Assembly (NCBI RefSeq): GCF_047948215.1
Contig: NC_134462.1
Span: 117,858,437 to 117,922,436, forward strand
Source: Lycorma delicatula
Lineage: Eukaryota; Arthropoda; Insecta; Hemiptera; Fulgoridae
Length of the DNA: 64,000 nucleotides
Direction of reading: 5' to 3'
The notes beneath the pieces were generated by a model that searched no databases, was not told the DNA's origin, and was given only the letters and a program-made list of their open reading frames with translations. Every line of letters starts with the position of its first letter. Within the stretch, counting starts at the first letter, position 1. Both the position numbers and the translations under genes were made by a program. Below are positions 1 through 12,152 of the stretch, piece by piece.

Positions 1-202
1 TTTAAACATTCAGCGGCTAATCGTTTTTGAGTTAAGCGAGATGCATACGAACATACGTACTTAACGTATAAACGTCACGCCGAAACTATTCAAAATGGAT
101 TCAGGGATGATCAAACTGGATATATCCGTTGAAATTTAAAAAAAACCGAAATTTTTCGCGATTACAATACTTCCTTTACATCGTACAAAGAAATAAAAAA
201 TT
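1..202 (-). repeat. Dispersed repeat Rep1, copy A (partial, cut by window edge)
   Basis: This is the terminal part of an unclassified repeat that recurs in the window near 12153, 13959, 35059, 56590, 59697 and 61424. Shared landmarks are the stretch around aatcgtttttgagttaagcg, a tacgtac-rich segment, the phrase ending gaaatttttcgcgattaca, and a closing segment with acttcctttac followed by a gtacaa.gaa motif. The full-length copies at 59697 and 61424 were used to define orientation (plus is the direction of the 59697 copy). The missing part lies to the left of the window. It has no coding capacity. Confidence 0.85.
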
Positions 203-2879
203 AAGAATAAAACGAGTAACGTTGACCAAAAGTACAGGTTATCGGTAAGTATGTTTTAAAACAAAAGGTAGAAAGCTATAAAAAGAATATTAGAGAATCA
301 TTCGATTATTTACGAAATATACTCCTTTAAAAAAGGATTACATCTAATTTTTTTTTTAAATTTTAAGAATGTTTTCTGACGTTAATTTTGTTTATTGTGC
401 ACATAGAATAATGAATATAGAAGACCGGGAGGAAAGTAAGAATTGAAATAAGAACAGTAGATATTTTAAAAATTAACTATTATATCGTGATTTTGCCAGA
501 TTTACAAAAGCTGTATAAATTATTGATTATTAATTTTTAATATACTAAAAAAGGGATAAATAATGATCGAACGAAAACGAATAAAAAATAATGAAAATAA
601 TAAAAGAATTTCTGAATTAATTATATATAGGCTAATGGGGTTTAATTAACAGCCATGTAATAGTTAAATTCAGTTTGAACTGAATAAGACTAGTTGCTGA
701 ATTATAATTAAACTTTATAATCTTTTATAGGAAGCAGTATAATCTCAAAATAAATATTAATTCAAGCATTAAAAATTGATGATAATAAATTTCATAAATC
801 AAATTAAATGGAACGAATTCTCAATAATCTCAAATTAAAAAATACACAGTTTTCCCATTAAAATACTGAAATAATATTAAAATAAAATGTAATAAAATGA
901 AAACCAACTGCATAAATAATCGATATAATAGCACTGGAATATATTAAATCGTATGGTATTTGATATTAATAATAAACAAACAAGAAAAATAAATAAATTA
1001 AAAAAAAATTTCGATGATAAAATACAAAAGATAAAAATTTGTTTGAAAAAAAAGAACTTAAATATAGCCTTACGTACGAAGTTAGATCGCATTTGTTTAT
1101 TTCCTTTCACTTCGGTTCGGTTATGTTGTTCCAGATCGGTATCTTTATTTTGACTTCAGATCGACGAGGATAGATCTTTTTCTTAAAAACAAGAAAGCGT
1201 ATCTAAAAACAAGTTTAATTTGAATATTCATGAACTATAGGTTGTCATCAGTTTCCGAACGGTCACTCAATTCTAACGAACTTTACACCTTTTTGTTTAA
1301 AAAATTGATCGTAAATATAGTGAACTACGTGGGCTAAAGTTTTACCTTTTTCTCCTTTCCCCTATTTAACTGTCTTGTACAACATTTTCCTTGAATTTTA
1401 AATCTAATAGTATATGTAACAAGTTTAGAAGCGGTGTAGTTTTAAAACATGCGATATACGCTGTAAATAAATTAAAACAATTAAAGTGAAAAATTTACTT
1501 TTCACCAAAGCAGATATATAAAATAATAAGGAAAAATTCTTTTTTAGTTTTTTTGTTAAATTAGGGGAATTAGATTAATTTTTTCTTATAAATTTATGTC
1601 TGTTATCATTATTCTTAAATGCAGTGAAAAAAAAAAATAACGATAACGCTCAAAAGTGCTATCTATCGAGAAGATAATAAGGAGATGAAGAAACTAAAAA
1701 TCTCAAGAGTGATAGTAATCAACAAAGATTATTATTCAGTAGAATTATTAAAAAGAACATTTAATTCATTTTAAACACAATGAACAAGCAGCTACTATCA
1801 TAATTAACAAGCGACATTAGACTTATGAGAATGTACAATCTCGATGTTGGCTTGCAGGATACTACTATCTTGTTCTCGTGTATTTTGATTCTATTACGGA
1901 TAATTGCTTTTTCATAGTTTTAACGGTTAAAAAGCTATTTTACTGAGAATTTCAGTTTGAAGAAAAAGTGAATGAAGTTGTTTTTATTAAAAATTGGGTC
2001 ATACCCTATTTATCGAGTTAGAGTTATTTCAATTAGTTATGATTATTTAATTATTCATAACACCGGTACAAATTTCCTGCAGGAATAAAATCCAAAACGA
2101 GACTTTTGAAATACCAAAGTATTTTTTAACGTTCGGAAGTGACTAATGAAATTATGTTGTTCAATTAAAATTTATTGGATCGCAGCGATCATTTAGAAAT
2201 TATAATTGTTATTATTACTTTTTTTTTATTGACAATTATTAACACACTTTTATTTCTGATCCCTTTACAATTTTTACTCAAGATGAGTTCACGAATATTT
2301 ATTTTTAAAATAAACACGTTTAAGACTCACTAAAAGGATAGTAAGTATTAATTTAGTATTTAGTATTCTATAATATGCAGATTAATGCAATAAAAATTAA
2401 GTATGTATCTATACTTCCTCTTCTAGAGGCCACTTTTGAACTGTTCACTTGTATAATTTTATAAACATTAAAATGATAAATAGGGGTAAAAATTTTCTTT
2501 TAATATTCATTTTTAAATACAGATTTTTCACTTATCATCATCATAATAAGTGAACCTATTTGAACTTAGCCCTCAAAATTTGATGACTGAAATAAATGTT
2601 TTACTTCAAAATTGCAACACCCTAAAATTACATTATGTTAAATCTCTCGTACCTGTTTAAATTTTTTTTAAATTAACTAAAATTTTCTAATAATGGGATT
2701 ATGTCCGTTTCTTAATTATTCAAATTTTATGGTTAAGCTCAGTTTGAACCATTTAAAATCCTTTGCCTAAAGAAATCAGACGGGCCAAGATTATTCTGTG
2801 AAATTCAAAAATGAATATAATTAACACTGAGAATTAAAATGCTATTATTCTAAGGAGGAGTTCAGCTCCATGACTGTAT

Positions 2880-2880
<1 letters not shown>
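203..2880. other. AT-rich DNA with no recognised gene
   Basis: Very A+T-rich sequence with homopolymer runs. The two overlapping small frames at 877-1153 are on opposite strands, are lysine/phenylalanine-rich as expected from poly(A/T), and have no recognisable domain. I see no repeat shared with the rest of the window. Confidence 0.6.

Positions 2881-2882
<2 letters not shown>

Positions 2883-2939
<57 letters not shown>
2883..2939. repeat. (AT)n microsatellite
   Basis: An uninterrupted AT dinucleotide run of about 57 bases. Confidence 0.97.
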
Positions 2940-2942
<3 letters not shown>

Positions 2943-3162
2943 AAAACAAAGAAAAACATCGGTGGATTAATCAGACGTTTCTAAATTTATAATTTCTATT
3001 TCTGAAGAGTAACTACATACCTTATTATAAAATATTAATATAATACATAATATTCAAAATAATACACATACTAATTATAATAATATAGATGAAAAAAAAA
3101 AAGATATTTTTTGTGTGAAGATAGAAAACTATAATAGGATAATAAATTTGTAGCATATCATT

Positions 3163-3164
<2 letters not shown>

Positions 3165-3219
<55 letters not shown>
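3165..3219. repeat. (TA)n microsatellite
   Basis: An uninterrupted TA dinucleotide run of about 55 bases, 225 bases after the previous one. Confidence 0.97.
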
Positions 3220-3223
<4 letters not shown>

Positions 3224-3917
3224 ATAACTTACATAAGGTACAATAAGTTATAAATAATTTATACTTATTAACGCCAAATAACTTACAGTGATAACCTTAA
3301 TATCTTTACAAGATTATTGTCATTATTTATCCACTTCCGTAATTAGAGATATAATATAACTTTTCTAATTATAAATTTATCTTTAAGTGTTTTATACCCG
3401 TATTTTTGTGTTTCATTAAAACATAAAAATACTTTCATAATCGATAATTTAGTTTTAAAACAAAAATAAAAATTATAAGTCATAGCTTTTATGCTGTAAT
3501 TTTTATTTTAATTTAGAAGTTGTTTATAAATGACCTTGAAATTTTAACTAGAATCTTTTAATTTTTTTTGGTTGACGTCTTAAAACTAAATTATAATAAA
3601 AATAAAAGGAAGAAATAAACACTCTATATTTCCATATAGGTCAAAAGGATGACTATAAACAACTTGTAAATTTGTCAAATAAAATATTTGTTTTAGATAA
3701 ATTTATGCGAGAAGAAAACTTACTAATTCCCATCTTTTCACCAAAAGTCTAAGTAATTTAAATGAAAATAGTCGCTAAAAAAAATTAATTATCAAATTAT
3801 CAATAATTTTAATTGTACATTTTATATTTATCATAATATATTTTTTTAAATTTTATAACGGGTAAGCAAATAAAATAGACGCTTTTAAAAATTAAATAAT
3901 ATTTTCAATTATATAAT
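3220..3917. other. AT-rich DNA with nothing recognised
   Basis: No frame with a recognisable domain and no structural RNA signature seen between the microsatellite and the inverted-repeat element. Confidence 0.55.
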
Positions 3918-4914
3918 GTGATTCATGAAAAACATAACAACATATTGTAACATGTTCTACTGGTGAAAATAAAGAAGAAAGTTTGTTGTATATACATAGG
4001 TCCGGAAAACACTTCGTTAGCGAAAACGGTTTGCGAAAAAATTCGCCATGATTTCTGCGTCTTCACTAAAATTAAGCCGGGTTGTAATTCTTAGGACCCA
4101 AATTAAGGGATAAATTAAGTGGATTTATACGAAATCTGACTTGGGAAATTTTATAATTAAGTTTCAGAATTGTGTATTAATACTTTTTGAGAAATTTGCG
4201 ACGAAAGACAAATGATTGATGTCGAAAAACGAACTATTTTATATTTGATGTAAAATAACATTGTTAAATGGATAAAATACACATAAAAGTGTTTATAAAC
4301 CTTGTAGAGAAATCAATTTTGAGTAAAAGACTATCAATACAGTCCAAAAAACTAAATAAAAATCTAAGAATTCCAAAAGTTAATTAAAAAGAAAGCATCA
4401 AAACGTAGCCGATTTTAACTACGTATTAAATGAAATAAAATGTTTAATATCACAAAATAAAAGAATTAAAATTTTAGAAAAATAAGAAATCCGGAAATAG
4501 ACAATAAAATCAACTTCAAACAATTAAATAAACCTCTAAAAATGTCCCCCCATCGGAGTGAATTTTACTATAACACTCTGCCTGACGAACAAAGTTTTTG
4601 GTGGCTTCTGTATTTCTTCAGGGTTTTTTTATATTGGCCTACCGCACCAAGAATTCTAATAACCAAAGTAATATAAGAAAGTTTTATTTATACCACTGTA
4701 ATTTTCCAATTTACTTTTATTTATACCGCTTAATTTGGTTTCCAAGAATTACAGTCTGGCTTAATTTTACCGAAGGCGCAGAAACGAAGGCAAAATCTTT
4801 CGCTAGCGGCCACTTGCTAACGAAGCGTTTTCGAACCTATGTATTACGAACTTTCTTCTTTATTTTAACCAGTAGTATGTATCCTAAAAGTTTGTTTTAT
4901 TCCTCGTGAATCAC
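3918..4914. mobile_element. Non-autonomous element with about 200-base terminal inverted repeats
   Basis: The left end (3918-4117) reappears as its reverse complement at the right end (4716-4914). Matching landmarks in order are gtgattca.ga, actgg.taaaataaagaaga, catagg, cgttagc, tttctgcg.cttc, aaattaagcc, and tgtaattctt followed by aaattaag and ataaat. Identity looks like 70-80%, with small indels. The 600-base interior is AT-rich with no transposase motif. The right end runs into cactctgta, reminiscent of Tc1/mariner termini, but the superfamily is not established. The 103-codon frame at 4598-4909 lies largely inside the right arm and is not a gene. Confidence 0.8.
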
Positions 4915-5009
4915 TCTGTATGTTAAAAAAGTTTACTAAAAATAGGCTATTAATTAGCAGCTTGTAAATTTACCTTAAAAACAATATATATTAACACTGC
5001 AGCCATATA

Positions 5010-6002
5010 TTTGTTAGGCTGCAGTATTCAGAGCGTTCAGTGTTTAGTTAAGCTAGTTCGCCTCTACGTGGTGCACCCTGGTAACGCTAAATTAGCTAGC
5101 AGATACTGGCAGTCAGACAAACCAAGAAGATAGGTTCTCCTGACCGCACAGACACAAGCCTACAGTGTTATGAACTGCAGGCCATGTCGCTAGATGTACC
5201 CAACAGTCCTTTACAGGACATGCCAACAAGAAATCTTGGACCTTCGGTCCGAATTTGCTACATAAATAGGGAAAGCATAAGTTATTCATAAGTTATGTAA
5301 GAGCCAGTATTTATCAAAACTACTGAGAAAGACAATATTGATCTGGTTGCAATCCAGGAAACACATTGTAACACTGAGGAACAGTTGCGGAGAAGAGGCA
5401 AAATACCTGGATCTGAATTACTTGGTGCCACATACCATGATGCGTACGGCGTCGCTACTTACGTTAGGCGCAATATAGAAAACGCCACTCTCATCTCCAC
5501 ATCCACGGACAATGAAATTCATAATGTTGTAGTTAAAATCAGAAGTATAACAATGTCCAATATCTATAAACCACCAGCTGTATCATGGCCAATATCTGTA
5601 ATCCAAATACAACCTCATCCTGCGATCTACTTGGGTGATTGTAATAGCCACCATGAGCAATGGAAATATAAGGATTGTGATGCAAACGGTGAGGCTCTGG
5701 TGAGATGGGCCGAGGATGAGAATCTTAGTCTTGTCTTTGATGCAAAAGACCGATTTACTTTTAAATCAGCGGCTTGGAGGCGAGTGTATAACCGGGATCT
5801 ATGTTTCACTTCAACTGACAGCAAAATTCGGCCGCTGCTAGTAATCCGAAAAGTTCTCTGCGACTTTCCCCACAGCCAGCACCGTCCAGTTATTATAGAG
5901 GCAGGTAGCCGAAATTATCTCATGACCTCTGTACCCCGCCCTAGATGGAACATCAAAAAGGCTAATTGGGAAATTTGTCCATGGGCCTGGATAAATGCCT
6001 AG
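5010..6002 (+). pseudogene. Jockey-type LINE ORF2: endonuclease part
   Basis: An APE-type (exonuclease-endonuclease-phosphatase) endonuclease, which in such LINEs nicks target DNA to prime reverse transcription. The conserved N-terminus can be read from about 5230 (NLGPSVRICYINRE), interrupted by a stop near 5297. The frame is then open from about 5300 to 6002. Motifs in order are DLVAIQETHC (5338-5370), an YGVATYVRRNIENA block, NIYKPPA, YLGDCNSHHEQW (GDFNSHH-like; catalytic Asp/Asn), NGEALVRW, DAKDRFTF, RDLCF and FPHSQHRPVIIE (terminal catalytic His). A longer open frame begins upstream of the TTG at 5385, so no start codon was chosen. The following reading continues in other frames at 5966 and 6227, showing frameshifts. 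It is clearly dead. Confidence 0.9.
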
Positions 6003-6670
6003 GCTGGATACCTCCAATCAGCAGGAACTATAGCAGTTTTTTTGGAGCAGTAACAAGTACCGCTAAGAAGTGCATCCCTAGAGGGTGTCGTAGAGAATAT
6101 ATCCCAGGGTGGTCCCAAAATAACGACGTTCTCTACCGAAGCTCCATCGAGACGGGCGATCAAGAGGTGGCAGACGAGCTTCTCCATAGCCTCGATGCAG
6201 CAAGACAAAAGAAATGATCAGAAACGGTGGGAAGCCTGAACTTTCAGACCTCGAGTCGTCATGCATGGACTCTGCTAAGAAAATTAGGAAGCGGATCTCC
6301 TATTCAGAGATCAAAAGCAGGAGTCTCCCCAAACACCGTGGCATCCCACATAGTGGCAACATCCAGAGCACCAAGAGACAAGACGCACACAATTGAGATA
6401 AAACGCGAACTAAGAAACTTGAGGTGTAAAGCAGGGGAGACTGAGTACGCTCACCCTTTTACGCTTGAAGAGATTGAGTCGGCGCTCAAAGATGTTGCTC
6501 GAGAGAAAGCACCAGGGTTCGATGATATCAATCCGGAATTTTTATTAAACTGCGAAAAAAACGCAAAACTTTGGCTGGCCAGATTCTTCACTGACATAAT
6601 GCAGACCGGTAGCGTGCCTAGAGAGTTCAAGCAATTGAAGGTAGTAGCCATTTTGGTACTGCAATCCAAA
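5966..6670 (+). pseudogene. Jockey-type LINE ORF2: linker and start of reverse transcriptase
   Basis: Continuation of the element at 5010 after a frameshift. Frame 5966-6217 carries the linker with WIPP, NY, AKKCIPRG.R.EYIPGW, GDQEVADELLHSLDAAR. Frame 6227-6670 carries SRHAWTLLRKLGSGSP, VASHIVATSRAP, and the RT entry motifs PFTLEEIESALKDV, KAPGFDDINPEFL, REFKQLKVVAIL. At the place where a KPGK motif is expected in RT block 1 the similarity stops and AT-rich DNA follows. The catalytic YADD region is absent. Loss of the 3' half is unusual for LINEs, which are typically truncated at the 5' end. Confidence 0.88.
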
Positions 6671-7599
6671 AGTGAGTCTAATAATTCTTTAATTTTTAAA
6701 TATCACCAAATTTTAATTTTTAATGTTATATTAAAAATTTAATACATATAAGGTTTGAAATGTATTATTACCAGTGTTCTTCGAGGATCTGATGGTCTGG
6801 ATTGGGTAGTGATTACTAAAGAAAGAAAGAAAAAATAAAACAGCACCTCAACGTTATTTAAAGTTTGTTGAATTTATAATTATACCAGAAACGCAAAAAG
6901 AGTTTATGCATCAACTATAATAAAGGAAAACAATACGGTAAATAATATTTATGCTACAAGAACAGAATACTTAACTGAGAATAATTGAATAAACATTACA
7001 TTCACAAAATAAAAAAAGAGGAATTCAAATACATAATTAACTTACAGCACGAACAAACATAGTACGACCAGTCTTACCTAGCACAACATTTTACTTAAAA
7101 AATAATCTAATTTTAGTTTATATATATTTTATCCGACAATACAGAAACAGCCGCGAGCAGTAAGTAAAAACTAAATAAAGTCTTTAGATAACTTAGATCT
7201 TGTAAAGAGCTTGACCCGACGATTTATTGATAAAAAAAAAAACAACGTACACAGCACCGAAGTTAAAACACCCAACGCACGAAGAGAACAGTCTGACAAA
7301 AACAGCTGACATCGTCATTCGCACACAGGTCAGAATTGTAATAATAAACAACCTTGGGTTATGTTACTTATTCACTGATTTGTTGACAAACCCTAAGCCG
7401 TTATTGCGAAATCGGCAAAACTGTGGTTTCTCGAACAACGTTGTGTCTGCGATCTTGACCAAACACTGAACCAGTAAGAAATATATAATCCTATGCATCT
7501 AATCCAGTGACTACTCGAAAAGAAGCCCCAAAAATTGATTAGAGGTCTCCTCTCATGACAACAATGATACATAAGTGTATCATTGTGATTAAAATTTAT
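6671..7599. other. AT-rich DNA without recognised features
   Basis: Follows the broken LINE. The 80-codon frame at 7227-7469 has no recognisable motif. Confidence 0.5.
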
Positions 7600-7611
7600 G
7601 TAACCTGCCTG
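7600..7611. repeat. Left target-site duplication of LINE insertion
   Basis: The 12-mer gtaacctgcctg occurs here and again, identical, at 8051-8062 directly after a poly(A) tract, bracketing the LINE fragment. Confidence 0.93.
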
Positions 7612-8050
7612 TAAAGATTTTTGAAAGTATATGTTTGGAGCGTAGCTTTATATGGAAGTGAAACTTGGACGATCGGAGTACCTAAGAATAAAAGATAAGA
7701 AGGTTTTGAAATGCGGTGCTATAGGAGAATGTTAAAAAGCAGACGGGTGGATAAAGTGACAAATGAAAAGGTGTTGCGGCAAATTGATGAAGAAAAAAGC
7801 ATTTGGAGAAATATAGTTAAAAGAAGAGACAGGCTTATAGTCCACATATTAAGGCGTCCTGGAATAGTCGCTTTAATATTGGAGGAACAGGTAAAAAAAA
7901 AAATTGTGTAGGCAGGTAACGTTTGGAGTATGTAAAACAAATTGTTAGAGATGTAGGATGTAGGAGGTATACCGAAATGAAACGACTAGCACTAAATAGG
8001 GAATCTTGAAGAGCTGCATCAAACCAGTCAAATGACTGAAGACAAAAAAA
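7612..8050 (+). mobile_element. 5'-truncated LINE, reverse-transcriptase C-terminal end
   Basis: A 439-base insertion coding for the end of a non-LTR reverse transcriptase. From about 7625 the reading is VYVWSVALYGSETWTI, then FEMRCYRRMLKSRRVDKVTN (7705-7765), LRQIDEEKSIWRNIVKRRDR and HILRRPG. This order (VALYGSETW, F.MWCWRRMLK.SW.D.VTN, HILRH) is typical of the C-terminus of RTE- or L1-like LINEs common in insects. Stop codons at about 7699 and 7909 break it, and the tail GN.WSM and TSQMTEDKK follows. It ends in a short poly(A) at 8044-8050 and is flanked by identical 12-base duplications. The exact clade is uncertain. Confidence 0.92.
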
Positions 8051-8062
8051 GTAACCTGCCTG
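8051..8062. repeat. Right target-site duplication of LINE insertion
   Basis: Second identical copy of gtaacctgcctg, immediately after the poly(A). Confidence 0.93.
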
Positions 8063-10929
8063 AATTCGTTATTAAACAGCAGTTTATCATCAGACTGAAC
8101 GCCCTACTCGACTATTAATTCTAGTTAATTTTTATGTTTTATTGAATAACGCGCCAAGTATCTGAAGCTTATATTTGCTGTAACTTTAGAAACATTTTCT
8201 TAGAAATATAAATATTTAAATTTTGCTGGTTTATCCAATTCTTCATGGACATCATTGCTTTTTTTCCTATCTGCAGAAGTGTATTGCCACCCGCTTAGAT
8301 TAACAAGTATCCTAAGAAAGATGCCCATTGAAAATAGAAGCTCTATAATGTCATTAAACACTATTTATAGATTAAACAAATGTGGAATTCCCTTGTCACG
8401 GATATTTGCATAAAATAAGTTTTTTCTATTTTTAAAGTAGCTATAAGATTTGTTAAATAATCCCTGACTACAGGCAACCTTGTGATTTATCACTATCAGC
8501 CGCAATAACATTATTATTTATAAATAGTAATTTTCATAAGTCACTGCCGGCAGAACTCGATGTCGTTTTTGCAAGCTCGAATTCAAACACAAGTTTTTTG
8601 AATAATTTAAGCGCAATTTTTTGTTCTGCATCGCAAAGAATTAAAGGTTTTTTTATACTACTTATATTCGTCTAAATATTTTCTTTTTTTTAACATGTTT
8701 TTCTTTTAATTCGCAGCAGATTTAGGATAAGAGTAATAAGTTGTTGGTAACATAAATTTCAGTTTTTATTTCGTTTTATAAAGTTTTCTTACTGGGATAT
8801 GCGCATTTTAAATTTTGTTTTGATTAATAATAAAGATTACATGCACTCCGTTACAATTATTTAGCATAACACTGTGGGAGTTGGCCCCCCATGGTGAAGA
8901 AACAGCTGCAACAAGCATAACGGAGTGTGTTCCGCTTCTGACCGGAAGGTTACTACGTGTTTTATATATATACGTGTATACATATATAATTAAGCGACGA
9001 ATGGTTATATTTTGCTAAGAACAATAGAAGTAAGGGTATCCATACACTTATCACAAGTCAAGCAACTGGCTCCTTGTATCTAACAAACATAAGATTTGAA
9101 TTCTCTCACTATGTTACGTAAAAGATAAATATTCTTTTAATTAACTATCCCTTTATCACTAAGGGTTTAGATAACTGCATAAGATTTTTCCTTCCTTTTT
9201 ATCAAGTTATAAAATACAAATATCTTTTCTCGTTTCAAAATTTCATAATATTTTTATTAAAATACTACGCTACAGATTAGAAGGATATTTTTCTTCTCGC
9301 AATAGAATTGTCATGCTAATATTAACTTCTTTTTTAAAGAAAAATAAAGGAATTTTTTATTCGCTACGAGTGTAATTTTTACTTCATGCTGTTGAGCATC
9401 TTCCGCAGGAGGTATTCTTTGATTCAATGGATCTGAATATTTTTTTATGTTTTTTTTTAAAACTATTATTTTATGAGACTTAAATAGGCTCGTTTAATAG
9501 TCTTTCTTTTTTTTAATTATTATATTTCCTGGTAACTGGATATCTAATAATCCGATCAACTAATTAGAGCAATTAATGAAACTAAGTTAATTGAGTTATC
9601 CATTCGATCCTCCAAAAATCTTCGGGTATCAAATACAAGATTTTGTATTTTGAATCAGAAGGTTGTAACTCAATTCATCAGAAAGCAGCTGCGTCCCTTG
9701 TTAAATCAGCAATCTCTTGAGTTTGTACCTTTGTAATTCATAAACCTTTTGGATCATCAATTCACTGAGTACTGTTAATTAGAACCCGGCAACGGAATAG
9801 CGACAGGAGATAGTATTAAGAAGATAATAACCTTAAAATATATCTGGTTTATCGCATAACTTCCGCACCAAACAAATTTACCGACACATTCTTTACCTGG
9901 TATCTCAGAAGTAAAGTTTAATAAAACTCAACACTAGAAGCCAGCACGTTTGCAGAAATATTACTCGATTGAATAAAGGTAAAAATTAATGTAAAAATCT
10001 AATTCGATTATTTCTTTCTGTGATGCGCAAAGAAAATATGAAGCATCCGATGACAGAATTAATGATTGGATACAGAATCCTTGTGTTTATCGCTAAGAAG
10101 AACAGCAGCGAATATCTAAGAAAACGATGAAAGAATGGAACTTATATTATCAGCCGTTTGAAAAGAAAACCCGGTACGTAGATGTGCTATATTTCTTAAA
10201 CATAGATTCCGGTATTACATAGTAAATGGAAGGTGTGATTATTGTTTTTCGCACTATATGGTGACGACAGTTGCTCTGCTTGTCGAGAGTTTTGATGGTG
10301 TGGCCGGGTTCCGTGAATTTCTACCTTACATATGGCGATCAATCAGGGCCTCCAACTGTATTGTTTTAATTCTAGCACAATTTAGCGACCATCTTAGTGC
10401 ATTTCGCCAGTCGCTATGGCATCCGACTTTTCTTGGGCGAATTTAAAATTATTATTTTCTGCCCTCAAAAATTTTTTTATGTAACTTTTGTAATTTAACT
10501 AAAAGGTAAACTGTATTATATGCATTGAGAGAGTTGTCCTTAAGCTAGAGAATAGGTTACATTCACTATCATAAGTCATGCTTTCGCCGTTACCTGACAA
10601 CGCGGCGCCCCACCGAGGACGCTAAAGCTGATTGTTTCCTTCCTGAATCGTGCTCGGCCCGAGCAGTATTCGGTCTCATCGGCCTTGCTAATATTACTGA
10701 ACAAGAAAGGCTGTAAACTGTTTCTAAATATAATATTAATATACTCATAAATTTAAGTTTTTATTTACGAGAGTCGGCTGAAATTTAATGTACAGTCGCT
10801 CATAATTCACAAATGAAAGGTGACAGTGTAATGAAACAAATACGGCGTAAAAGTACATTTTATTTGTTACTGAACTTTATATTTTATTTTCCCGTAATCA
10901 TCATTTACAGTTACACGTTATTCCCAATA
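8063..10929. other. AT-rich DNA with no recognised gene
   Basis: No domain was recognised on either strand. The short frame at 10258-10446 sits in a slightly less AT-rich block (10250-10450) that may be an old transposon remnant, but I could not identify it. A GC-rich patch lies at 10600-10660. Confidence 0.45.
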
Positions 10930-11560
10930 GTGAACCGGTTTTTAATTTGGACAATGAAGATTTCTTGTGGTCTTGCCTTGATCCACGACCTCAATGCGTT
11001 CTTCAATTCATCATCCGTGATGGAATAGTTGGATCACGATGGAACCTTAATATCTTCTTTTAATTATGAAAAAAATAAAATTATAGGGTGCCAGATCTTT
11101 CTGGAGCATTATCATGCTCCAGAAAAATCAGCTCAGCGGGTTATCCATCACTTCAGTCCACGATTCACATAATCTAAGGTGTTTTAGGTAAACCAAAAGG
11201 AGAGGTCTTTCCATATTATTTTGGTGCTTCTCATCAGTCATAAGAACCAGTTGACCGCTGCAAGTTCATTCCCAATATCCTCTTTATCATCTTCTGATCC
11301 ACAACATTTTATTACCCAAATACTTCCAATACTACGATAAACAGTTTCGTCAAAATAAACTTCTTTTGTAATGAACTATGATAATCGCTAGCGTTCACTT
11401 TTCCGTTATTAAAAATTCAATCGTTGCACGGTGTTTTTGACGCGTTGAAATAGCAGGTGTACTCGTCTCCACCACAATGGCGCCAGAAAATGAGAGGGCG
11501 TGGATTAAAGAATTTCGGACTGTTAAAAGTAGAGTAGTGGAATAACTTCAAAATGGAGCA
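10930..11560 (-). pseudogene. Degenerate mariner (SETMAR-type) transposase relic
   Basis: Read on the minus strand from about 11500, STRQKHRATIEFLITEK resembles the N-terminal helix-turn-helix start of mariner transposases. Further down, FDETVYRSIG occurs near 11350, FLEHDNAPE near 11105 resembles the LHDNARPH catalytic block, and TDDELKNALRSWIKARPQEI near 11000 resembles the C-terminal D.EVK.AV..W segment. Each piece is in a different frame with stops between. If real, this is a cut-and-paste transposase that would have acted on its own terminal repeats. It is clearly inactive, and no terminal repeats were found. Confidence 0.5.
11098..11125. repeat. Perfect 12-bp hairpin
   Basis: tttctggagcat at 11098-11109 pairs exactly with atgctccagaaa at 11114-11125 across a 4-base loop. 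It lies inside the mariner relic and may be incidental. Confidence 0.8.
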
Positions 11561-12152
11561 ACTGTTGCTTTGTGTAATATTTTGTTATTCCGTTACGTTT
11601 CCACTACGCATTACATTTCAACCGCCCCTTGTATAAAAAAATGAATATGTATATACTGGTATATTACATTAACAATTTTCCAAACCGTGCTAAAACGAAA
11701 ACGTCATGGCTAGCTGGAAATTTACGAATAGCCATGGGATTCAGCATTCTATCATTCCTAATCATAATTCAAATAGTTAACACATTTGGATCATCGATAT
11801 CACGTCGTACGATTCCTACATTTAAATTATCTTTCACAAAAATACAGATATCGTTGCATTTATTAATTAAGCATTTTTATTTATCGCTTTATTGAACAGC
11901 AGAAATATTTTTAATATTATAAAAGAAATCTTAAAACCATTAAGGCATTTTTATTTAGTCCTGATAAAATGTATTATATAACCTAATTATAAATCCCACA
12001 ATTAGGGAGTGACCCGTGATTAAAATAATCCTAAAGGGCTTACTTATCAAACCCAATCGATTTACATGCTGTTAGATAGTGACATCTGTACACCATCAAA
12101 CGATATATAAGTTAGTAACGTATTTATGTTGACTTTTTAATGGTCTTTACTA
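11561..12152. other. AT-rich DNA, nothing recognised
   Basis: Contains an 88-codon frame (11629-11895) with no recognisable motif. Confidence 0.45.

Noticed and set aside
877..1153. Two small opposite-strand frames
   Set aside because: Lys/Phe-rich translations of AT-rich DNA that overlap each other; no domain and no start context.
4598..4909. 103-codon plus-strand frame
   Set aside because: It lies mostly within the right inverted arm of the 3918-4914 element and has no protein motif.
5627..6669. Minus-strand frames opposite the Jockey-type LINE
   Set aside because: Shadows of the coding strand, which carries clear endonuclease and RT motifs.
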